The notes below the pieces were generated by a model. The model was given only the letters and a program-made list of their open reading frames with translations. It searched no databases and was not told where the DNA came from. Below are positions 8,677 through 20,600 of a stretch of 64,000 nt of DNA, piece by piece. The position numbers and the translations under genes are program-made. How positions within the stretch are numbered: the first letter of the stretch is position 1; the number at the start of each line of letters is the position of its first letter. This DNA comes from CALCZU01 sp964396165 (lineage in GTDB: Bacteria > Bdellovibrionota > FAC87 > UBA2466), in assembly GCA_964396165.1 (NCBI GenBank), contig CAYNEF010000016.1, forward strand, positions 1 to 64,000. Direction: 5' to 3'.

Positions 8677-11600
8677 TTATTGCCAGCCGAGTATCGGATA
8701 GACTCCAGAAACGGCTGTAAACTTCCAGGTATAATTTGGATCGGGTGTCGCAAGAGCGCAGACAGAAGGATCTACAGTCCACGTAGAATAAGTTGAGGCA
8801 GTCTGCATATTCATTGTGTTGTTTCCTGTTCCGAGTGCACTACTTCCGTTACTTGAAGTAGTCGTATCCCAAAATCCGTTAGTAACTGTACCCGTACCGC
8901 CATAATTACCGACGAGTCCGCCTTTATTTCCTGAAGAACCGCTGACAGCTCCTGTTGAGTAAATGCGGCTTACGGTGATCGCATTATTGATATAACCAAC
9001 TGCACCGCCAGCATAGTTACCGCCTGAACAGGCAACGTTGCCTCTTGCATAACTATCGCTGATCACAGCATTTGCGTTTCCGACAAGGCCTCCTGCATAA
9101 TTTGCACTGCTTGTAATCGCACCTGTCGCATAAGATTCAGAAAGAGAGCCACCGCCTGAATGATTACCCACTAGACCGCCCACATAGTTGTAACCAGCAA
9201 CACTCCCCGTTGCATATACTTGATTGAGTGTTCCACTATTTGCTCCTGCCAACCCGCCGACATAATTCGTATTCGAACTTGCACTCACAGCTCCTGTTGC
9301 ATACGACTGCTTGTTAATCGTGCCGATATTATTTCCCGTAAATCCACCAATGTAATTGACTGAACCCGAATTATCAGTTGCGGCTCCTGTACTATAAGAA
9401 GAACTGATCGTGCCGGAGTTTGATCCCACAAAACCGCCCACATACACGTCTGCGTTAGCATACGAAGAGGTGGCAGAAATTTCTGAGGAAGAATTCAAGA
9501 TTAAACCAGCAGCAAGATTTCCAGAAAAACCTCCAATATAATCTCTTGATGCAGAAACTGCTCCTGAACCTCCATTTACCACCGTACAACTTTCAAAAAT
9601 GGAGTGGGCACTGACGTCGAGTTTTCCAGCAAACCCTCCTACGTAACTATAACCACTGATTGTTCCAGAATGAGTAACACCAATGTCATAAAAATCCACA
9701 AGCCCTGTTGCATAGCCAACTACTCCTCCAATATAACTGGGGCCTGTATTGGATCCTGCAGCCGTTCCGGTAATATTCGAAACAGTGAAATCAAAGTTTT
9801 GAATGGTTGCACCATCTACATATCCGAAAAGCCCGATGTAATCCGCATTAGCAGTAATACTATAGTTGCTGATTGTATGCCCTTGCCCATCGAAAAATCC
9901 TTTGAACGGATAACTGAAAGTTCCATTATTACTGCCGATAACTGGTGAGATGGCTCCCGTGAGATTGATATCAGTAGTGAGTACATAATATGCAGTTTGT
10001 GCATCTGCATATACTTGCATTGCATACGCCATATTTCCTAATTGATCGGATGTTGAGATTTCAAAAGGAGATGTTTTTGTTCCTTCTCCTGCTGCAAACA
10101 AACCTGCAAGAGCAGGTAGTGACTCTGAAGATTGCCACTGCAATGTCGGATAGCTTCCGCTGACAATTTGCCAGGTCAGTTTAAAATCCCAGTGTCTACT
10201 TGCATAGAGCGCTGATTTTTTCATGAGGCTTGTAGCAAATCCATTTCCTCTGGCACTTGAAGACTGCCCGGACGTTGTCGTGTCCCACACAGAATTATAC
10301 AAGTATCCACCACTGCCGTTGCCTACAAGTCCTCCCGCGTTTCCAGATCCTGTCACTGTACCTGTGGAATAAATGCGGTAGACGGTCCCGCCCCCCATAT
10401 TTCCAATCGCTCCCCCCACGTCTCCAGAAGAAATCGAAGCTGCACCCGTTGCATAAGAATCGTAAAGTGAACCATTTGCCATAGAGCCAACGAGTCCCCC
10501 CACAACATTGTGACCTGAGACAGCGCCTGTTGCATAGGTTTGTGTCGTGTTACCCGAATTATAACCTACGAGACCACCTGCATAATCGTATCCCGTAACA
10601 CTTCCTGTCGCATACGACATCGTAACAGTTCCACTATTTACGCCGACAAGACCGCCCACATAATTTGAGGCGGTAGATGCGGATACAGTGGAAGTGGAGT
10701 ATGACTTGTCATTGATTGTTCCAGCATTATCGCCGACAAAACCGCCTACACGTTGTGCGCCGCTGGTATTATCTGTCACAGCACCTGTACTATAAGAATG
10801 GGAAATCGTTCCCGAACTCTGGCCAACAAATCCTCCAAGATACACATCACTTGTTTTTACAGAAGTTGCAGGAACTGCAGCGTGAGATTGGGTAATCAAT
10901 CCACCTGAAAGATATCCGGCAAAACCGCCGGTTTGGTAATTGCCAGTAACAGTGCCGGCGGAAGCATTATACACATGACAGTTTTTCACAACGCCTGAAG
11001 TACCTAAACTTAAACTTCCTGCAAAACCTCCCACATACTGGTTTCCTTTGAGATCGCCCGATAGATTCACCGTAACATTGTTGATTAGTGTATTTCCCGA
11101 AGCATAACCTACAACCGATCCAATGTAGTTGTAACTCGCCCCATCAAGGGAACTCACATTCATCGTCAAATTCTGAATTGTTCCACCACTTACGTATCCA
11201 AATAGTCCGGTGTAATGTTCAGTCGCGATCGCTGCATAGTTAGAAATCGTATGATTATTTCCATTAAAGTATCCGGAGAACGGATTTGCGGCATTTCCAA
11301 TGACGGGCATTTGTCTTCCCGACACATTGATATCTGCGGAGAGAGAATAATATGCACCCTGCCCGACTGTTCCCATTTGAACTGCGTAGGCAAAATTTTC
11401 AAGCTGAGCCGCCGTCGCGATATCGTATGGTGATGCTGATGTTCCCGCTCCACCGTTAAAGAGATCGCCGATTGCAGTTGGATTTAACGGCTGTTGCCAT
11501 TGTAAAAATGGATATGCTGGTGCGCCGGTAGGCATTACCCATCTGTTATAAAAATTCCAGCCATTGTTCGTGTACGTAATTTTTTCTTTCATGTGAGTTG

Positions 11601-14600
11601 TGGAATAGGGAACGCCACAATAATTGAGCACACTGCAACCACTTCCTGTGTTGGTACTGATACCTGATGTATCTTTATCCCACACACCACCGAAAGTTGG
11701 ACCACTGGTTGTGTTTGCTCCAACTAGTCCACCAATATTGGTCGCAGAAGTCCCACTCACGGCCCCTACAGAAGAAAAACGGCTGATAGAGCCGCCAGAG
11801 TATAAACCGATTGCACCACCAACATAATTTCCGTTATCGCCTACAACTGTACCTTTTGCGTAACTATCTGTCACAGTGCCAGATGTTTCTCCGATCAGCC
11901 CCCCGACTCTGACCGCTCCCGTTGTTGCAGATGTAGAGTAAGTTTGATCTATCGTGCCTGTATTTTGTCCTGCTAACCCACCTACATATTGATAGCCCGT
12001 AACAGATCCCGTGGAATAACTATTAGAAATAGTCCCTGAGTTATTGCCCGTGAGACCGCCAACACGAATGCCGGTAGTAAGTGAGGTGGTGACAGTCGAA
12101 GTGGAATAAGAAAGTCCCGTAATGGTGCCACCATTGGTGCCTACAAGTCCTCCCACATATCCAGCACTTGCGGCATTGTTCGTGACATTGCCTGTGCTAT
12201 GTGCATTTTTTATCAAACCAGTATTTTCTCCGACGAGTCCACCCACCATAGAAGCACCTGCGTAGGTGGAAGTAATCGCTATGGTTGTATAGCATTCATC
12301 CAAGGTATTATTACTTCCCGTAAATACTCCCGCTAACCCTCCAAGATTTGTTTGAGTCGCTGTAACGGATCCACTTGCCCCATCTATAACCGGGGAATTT
12401 TTAAGTGAGGTTGCAATCGTACTGCTATTATTTACGGAAGAACCTACAAGTCCACCGACATATCCACGTCCACTGACAGCTCCCGATAATGTGACAGGAA
12501 CATTGATAATATTGGTGTTCAGTGCGTAACCTACAACTGTTCCGACATAATTATACTTTGTTGCAGAAACTGTACTTACAGCGAGGGAAAAGTTTCGTAT
12601 CGTGGCACTTTTGGTGTAGCCGAAAAGCGCTGTATAGTCGTTATTACCTACCAGAGAATAATTCGTAATTGCATGTCCCTGTCCGTTAAAGTCACCCATA
12701 AAAGGATACGCGGCACTCCCAATGATAGGTTTAGTAGTGGCAGCGACATTGATATCGGATGTCAAAACATAACTTGCTGTTTGTGCAATCGTACTTTGCT
12801 GAATCGCAAGAGCAAGGTTTTGTAATTGGGCTGCAGTATTTATCTCAAATGGGGATGCAGGTGTTCCTGTTCCACCATTAAACAATGTTGCAATAGCAGT
12901 CGGGGCATTTGCTTGTTGCCATTGGAAGATCGGATAGCTCGTACCCGCAGATCTAACCCAAGTCGTTCCAAAATCCCATCCTTGATTGACATACGTTTTT
13001 GCGAGTTTTGAATTCGCAGTCGTTTGCGCAATACCAGCGCTGCTAGTCGCATTACCCGATGCATCTGCGTCCCAATTTCCGCCGTACACTGTAGGAGAAG
13101 CGGATCCAATCAGACCACCTTGGTTTGTACCAGCTCCAGAAACCGCACCAATCGAGTAAATATAGCTCACAGTTCCTGAAGTTAAACTTCCGATTGCGCC
13201 GCCGCCCTTGTCTGTCGCCACTGAAACACTGCCTGTTGCATAACAGTCAGTGATTGTGGAACTTACCGTACCGACAAGTCCACCGACATTCGAGTCACCC
13301 GATACATTAGAAGTCGAATAGGATTTCGTAAGCGTTCCGCCGTGTGCACCTATCAGTCCGCCGACATCAGACGCATTTGCAGCAGCCACAGTTCCCGTTG
13401 CGTAACATAGTCTGATGATGCCGTTGTTACTTCCAACGAGACCTCCGATAGAAGAACCTGCTCCATTCGAACTGACATTTCCAGTGGCATAGGACTGTTG
13501 GCTAATAGCGCACGAAGTATTCGTGCCGACAAGACCGCCGAGTGCTCCTGCAGTTTGATTGTCTGTTACATTACCCGTACTGTACGACGCGACAATCGCC
13601 CCATAATTTGTACTGTTCGTTCCACAAGATCCCACAAGCCCACCGATAGAAGCAGCCGCGGTAACCACTGTAGAAACAACGGGAATGGTTGCACGCGATA
13701 TTACTACTCCGCCTGCAGTCATCGTTCCTACAAGTCCTCCCACAGAATATCCAGTCGCTGCAATACTTCCCCCACCGCTCGTTCCCACAATACATTGAAT
13801 AATATCGCCACCATCAAAAGCACCCACAAGACCGCCCACGTAATTTACGCCTTTTATAAGTCCTGTAAGATCGACTGTGATTTTAGAAAGAGTAATAGGA
13901 CCGACTGCACGCCCTACGACAGAACCAACGTAGCTATAGCCCGTACCGTCGACACCGGTGGTCTCCAAAGTAAAGTTTTTAAGAAGTGCGCCTGTCCCGA
14001 CATAACCAAACAACCCAGCATTATTCGCAGCTACTGTAGGTGCATAATTGGAAATGGTTTTTGAATTCCCATCAAAAGTTCCTGTGAACGGATACGTGCT
14101 TGTGCCAATGATAGGACCTGCACCAGAAAGCGTAATATTGGAGGTTAATTTGTAAAAAGCACTTTGCGCGGCGATGCTATTTTGCAATGCCGTACTCATA
14201 TTGTTTAATTGTGTCTCTGTATTTACTTGATAGGGATCTCCCTCAGAACCATCCCCGCCATTAAACAACGCCGCGATTCCACCTGTAAGATTGACTGACT
14301 GCCATTGAAAAACGGGATAACTTACAACAGGTGGGATTTGCCATCGAGTGGTAAAATTCCAACTCGCATTCGTAAATGTGGTATCTGTTTTCATCGTGGC
14401 GGTATTATTTCCCGTTGCTCCACTGAGTCCTGCGTTGTTGCCTGCTACTGAACCCGAACCAGATACTTGTGAATCCCAAAAACAATTCGAAAGTGAACCG
14501 CCATTGCGGTAGCCGAGAAATCCACCTTTATATGTCACTGTTCCAGTGAGAGTGTTTGCCGCATAAACTCTAGTAACTGTAGCGCTCTCGAGCCAGCCAA

Positions 14601-17600
14601 TTGCACCAGCTAATCTGTCCCCCGTAGAGGTCACATTCCCAGTCGTGTAAGCATCTGTCACATTTGCTCGCGAATACCCGATGAGTCCTCCGATATTTGT
14701 GACTCCAGAAACATTTCCTGTCGAATAAGCTTCGTCGATAGTTCCATTCCAGTGCATCCCAACAAGTCCACCCACATTGTCGGAAGTCGCTGTTACAGAT
14801 CCCGTAGAGTAGGATTGATAAATATGACCATCGGGAGCGTAATCGCCACCATCGGATCCGGCCAAGCCCCCCACAGAGCTACTCCCCGAAACGGATGAAG
14901 TACTGTAACAATTTTTCACATAACCTTCGTTGTTACCGACGATACCACCCGTCGTACTTCCGCCCGCGACAGTTCCTGTACTAAAAGAAGATTGAATTGT
15001 GGCATTGTAGAGATAACCCACAAGCCCGCCGATTGTTCCGCCCGATGTACTGACAGCAATCGCAGAATGGGATGAGTCAATCTGACTGCCCGTGCCGTCA
15101 AATTGACCGACGAGTCCACCAATTGTTCCACTTGTCGCTGAAATACTTCCTGAACCGCCATCAGTGACTAAACATTGTGTCAGTACGGTCGGCGCTGTTG
15201 TCGCTCTTCCAATGAGTCCTCCCACATAGGAATTTCCATTCACGTTTCCTGTCAGACTCACAGTAACATCCGTCATCTGCACCGTAGTGGCTTGTCCCAC
15301 GACAGTTCCCACATAATTGTAATCTTGCCCATTGATGGCGGTAGCGTTTAACGTAAGATTTTTGATCGTACCATCTGCGACATAGCCAAATAAGCCGGTA
15401 TTGTCGTCTACGGCTGTAACTTGGTAATTTGATATCGAGTGACTCTGTCCATCAAACGTCCCGCTAAATGGGTAAGTGCTTGTTCCAATAATCGGTGAAA
15501 TGTAACCTGCAAGATCGATATCCGCTGTTAAAATATAATAAGAGTTTTGTCCTGTACTCCCCAATTGAACAGCGTAGGCCAAATTTTGAAGTTGTATTGC
15601 AGTGTTAATTTCATAAGGAGCACTTTTTGTTCCGCTACCTGCATTGAAAAGAGTGTCGATTGTAATGGGTGTTTGCGCCTGTTGCCATTGGAAGTTAGGA
15701 TACTGTCCTCCTCCCGCTGGCAATTGCCACACACTGAAGAAATCATAGGTTGCCGCAACGAATGTTGAAGATTTTTGCAAGTCTGCAGTTGCGATACCAA
15801 AAGAAGAGCCTGTGTAACTAGATTTGTATCCAGTAGTTCCGGCACTAGTTGTGTACGAAGTATTTTTATCCCAGAAAACGCCGTTCAATCTTTTGTTCAC
15901 AAGAGCAATGGTTCCGCCAAATCCTCCCATACTCGTTGCACCTGTACCGCCCGTTACAGCTCCGTAACCAAATACATGAGTGTACGTACCACCAGCTATT
16001 TCGCCGACTACAGAACCTGCAGAAACACCACTATCATTCAAAGTAACACTACCCGAGGCATAACAATCAGAAACAAGACCAGCATCATTGTACCCAGCTA
16101 TTCCACCGATTTTTGTTGTTCCAGTCACTGCGGAGGAAGAATAAGATTGATTAATATTGCCCGAATTTCTTCCGACAATTCCTCCAACCATGTCCAAAGA
16201 ATTCACTGTTCCTGTGGAATAACTTTGTTTGATTGTCCCACCATTATAACCGGAAATCCCAGCTACTTTTGTCGCGCCACTTGTGGTTGCTGTTACATTT
16301 GAAGTGGAATAACACTTCAGATCTGTAGTTCCATCGTTGTAGCCAATCAAACCTCCGATATAATACGCACTAGACTGAGTAGTACTCACGGCACCCGTGC
16401 TATAAGAAGAGGTAACAATTCCGTGGTTTCTACCAAGCAGTCCCCCAAGATCATTTTTCACGGATGTTAGCGGGATTGTGGCGTAGGATTTATCCATATT
16501 GCCGTAGCCGAAATATCCAGCGAGTCCTCCGACGTACATGGAAGTTCCCGGCCCGCTTGTATAACCAGACACCCCGCCAGATCCAGTAACATGGCAATCG
16601 CTCACTATGGTTCCGGCAGTCGTATCGAGTTGTCCGGCAAGTCCACCCACGTATTGTGTCCCGTTTAAGGTGCCGGACAAATCAACGTAAACTTTTGAGA
16701 GAGTGGTTAAACCAGTCGCATAACCCACAACGGTACCAATATAGTTGTATCTTCCCCCTGTGATATTGCCCGCAGTAACTGTCAAATTTTGAATTGTGCC
16801 ACCATCGACATAACCAAAAAGACCTACGTAATTTGAATTTGCGGTGACTGAGTAATTTTGAATCTGATGATCAAAACCATCAAAAACGCCGCTAAAGGGA
16901 TACGTACTCGTTCCTATGACAGGCATAGGAAGACCCGTGAGATCGATGTCCGCAGTTAATTTGTAATAGGAGAAGCGTGCGCCGTAATCGAGCTGGATCA
17001 TGTTCGCTAACGACTGCAATTGTGTTGCATTTGAAATTTGATACGGCGAAGAAACGGATCCATCACCGCCGGCGAAAAAAGTGCCAATATCAAGTGGTGT
17101 TTGGTTTTGCTGCCATTGCAAAATCGGGTATCCGGTTCCTGTCGGAATTTGCCAAACGGAATTAAAATCCCATCCTTCATTTACAAACGTACTTTGAGTT
17201 TTCATTCCGGCAGTCGCTACGCCTCTGCCCCCGGCACTTGTTCCTTGTCCAGAAGTGGTTGTATCCCAAAACCAACTACCCCCTTGTGTCGTCGTGTTGG
17301 GAATCGAGCCCAGACAACCTTTTAATGTAGTAGTCGTCCCAGAGACTGCACCAGTAGAATAGATACGATTGACTGTTCCACCATTGAAACTACCGATAGC
17401 ACCAGCGGCAATTGTTCCGCCGTTGGAAGTTACTGATCCTTGAGCGTAACAATCTGCAATGCTGTTTGCGCCACCGACATAACCTATTAGACCACCGACA
17501 CTTGTTGTTCCCGTCACATTAGATGTGGAATAAGACCCCGTAACAACGGGAGAACTGTTTGTCGTTTGTCCGATCAGTCCCCCCACATACGATCCGCCTA

Positions 17601-20600
17601 CTACTGCTCCCGTAGAGTAGCTTGTAGATATCGAACCACCAAACATGTAACCCACTAACCCACCCACATTTTCTGAGCTGGATCCGTTCGTCGTTACACT
17701 GGAAGTCGAATACGACTTCATATTGATCGTAGTGCCGCCCACCATAATTCCTACTAGTCCGCCGAATTGTCCACTTCCTGACGTAGCAGAAACTGCGCCC
17801 GTGCTATAAGAAGTACTGATTGTTCCGCCTTGGAAGTTTGCGACTAGTCCAGCAACGGTTCCTGCGCCACTGGTATTATTTGTAACCGTACCAGTGCTCG
17901 AACATTTTTGTATTCTACCTGCTCCCAAATACCCGATTAATCCGCCGACATTAGAAGTTCCTGAGTTTGAAGTGGAACTAACTGGCAACACACTCGATGC
18001 ATAGGATAAAAATCCATTTGCCATATATCCTATTAATCCTCCAGTGTGTTCATCTGCTGCTAACACACTTCCTGAAGCTGCATTGGTGGCTGAAAGAGAA
18101 ACCATACTCGAAAGTGCATTGGTATTTAAGTAGCCTGCGAACCCGCCAACCTTAGAATGACCTGAGACCTGGCCTGAGAGATTCAATGTGATATTAGAAA
18201 GGTGAACTGCGCCCGTCGCATAACCAATTACTGCCCCGACATTATCGTAACTAGACGCACTTACCGTACTTGCATTTACTGTCAAATCCTTAATCGTAGC
18301 AGCATCAATATAACCAAAAAGACCAACATTGTTTAATGCACCGGTAATCGAGAAATTTTGAATTTCATGGCTCTGTCCATCAAATTTTCCAGAAAACGGA
18401 TAGCTGCTACATCCGATGCTTGGAGAAGGAGCTTCTGCACCGTTCAAATCAATGTCCGTCGTCATTTTATAATAAGCAGTCCGAGCGTATGCATTTAGCT
18501 GAATCGCATAGGCGACATTCCCCAATTGTTGTGCAGTACTGATTAAATAAGGAGTACCGACTGTTCCGTCCCCTCCGTTAAAAAGGCTTGCGACTGTCGG
18601 GCGAGTTTGCGTTTTCTGCCACTGAAAAATGGGATACCCAGTTGCATCTGATTTCTGCCAGACAGTACCAAAATCCCAACCTTGGCTCACATAATTCACG
18701 ATGTTCTTCATTGCCGCAGTCGAAAGACCGGTGCCTGCTGCACTTGTCCCTTGCGAGGAAGTAGCGGTATTCCAAAAACCACTGGCGAGTGTTCCACTGT
18801 TTGAACCAATCAGTCCGCCCACATTCGTAACTGCAGATCCCGTAGGTGCGCCCGTGGAATAGACTCGGCTTACTGTGCCACTCGCAATAGTTCCTACAGC
18901 GCCTGCTAGTCCGCTGGAACTGGATGAACTCACATTTCCAGATGCATAACAATCATTGATTGTACTGGATGAATAACCAACGAGACCTCCGACATTATTA
19001 CCACCGCCAGAAACAGTAGAAGTAGAATACGATGTTTGGATCGTTCCACCGCTATGATAACCAACAAGCCCTCCCACATCCGCTTTCGCAGTCACAGTAC
19101 CTGTAGAATAAGACTGAGAAATATTTCCCGAATTGTAACCAACAAGTGCTCCTACATCTTGTGAAGTGGTGCCCGAAGCACTCACGCTGGATGAAGAGTA
19201 AGAAAAGTAATTTATCGTTCCTGAGTTATTCCCCACCAAACCGCCCACTTGTCCTGCGAGTGCGGTAGTCGTCGAAACACTACCTGTACTGTAGGATGAA
19301 CTTAATACCCCTGCATTTTTCCCAGCGAACCCGCCAACGTACGCGACAGAGTTATTGAATATGGAAGAAACTGTGAGAGAAGAATAAGAATTTTGCACTG
19401 TTCCTGCTTGAATATTTCCTGCAAAGCCACCAACATGACTAGAAGATCCTGTCACACTACCTGCGCCACTTGCATGAGATCCGATAATCACTGTGTTGGC
19501 ACTCGTATCTAAATTACCGACAAGGCCCCCCACATACTGCGCACCTGTGACTGCGCCTGAAAGAGAGACAGAGACATTGCGAAGCATGACTGCGCCTGTT
19601 GCATAACCAATTAGCACGCCCACATTGTTATACGCAGAAGCGCTCACACTGCTGGCAGAGACAGTGAGATTTTTGATAGTACCACCATTGACGTAGGAAA
19701 AAAGTCCGACGTTGTTTGCACTTCCTGTAAGGCTAACCCCAGTTAAAGAATAATTTTGTCCGTCGAAGGATCCTCTAAAGGGATAAGAAGAATTTCCCAC
19801 AGAAGTTACGCCATCGGACATACTGATCGATTGAGCCAATACAAAGTAACGAGTTGTGTATGCAGAATTTGTATTGATGGCGTTAAATTGCGCGCGTGTG
19901 CAAATCCAATAAGGAGAAGAAGCACTTCCTTTTCCTGCAGCAAACGGAGTATTCGTTAAATAACCTTCCGCACACGGATCGTAAATAATTGAAATGGCAT
20001 TTGAAGTAATCCCTGAAGACGATGCCGTAAAAGAATAAGTGCCTTTGGTGGTTGAACTCGTGAGAGTAAAATCCGAAATTCCAAGACTATTGGAAGTAAC
20101 AGGGTTCGTGGTAATCGTTCCGCCATTTGTAGGAATCGCAACTGTCACAGAACGACCGGCAAATGCGATGGATCTTTGATCCAAAGTTGTCGCTCTTAAA
20201 ATAGTAGTACTCGTACCATTATTAAAAAGCCTATCCGAACTTCCCGACTTAACTGCGAAACTAATCGACGTAAAAACAGGATGGTATGGAGAAGGGCTGA
20301 CTTCATTAGAAGCCGGACTTGTTCCACCGGGAGCAACTGCTTTGACTACGTAATAGTAAGTCTGATCATTAATTACAGTAGTATCCGAATACGAAGTTGT
20401 AGAAAGAGAAGAGGCAATGAGTGTTTGAGAACCTGACGCTGTTCCTCTATAGACACTATACGTTACCGTACCAAAGTAGCCGGTGGGAGCTGTCCAGCTT
20501 AAGGGAACAGTAGCATCTCCATTTGTAGCCGTAAGACTTGTAGGTGCTGTGGGTACAGTATTGATAACGATATTGGTGTTGCTTTTAAGAGAGCCCGTCG

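Noticed and set aside
13498..16302. Long plus-strand frames (for example 13498-14064 and 15775-16302) opposite the GLUG gene
   Set aside because: They mirror the repeats of the giant minus-strand gene, have no ribosome sites and encode Ser/Arg/Cys-rich nonsense.
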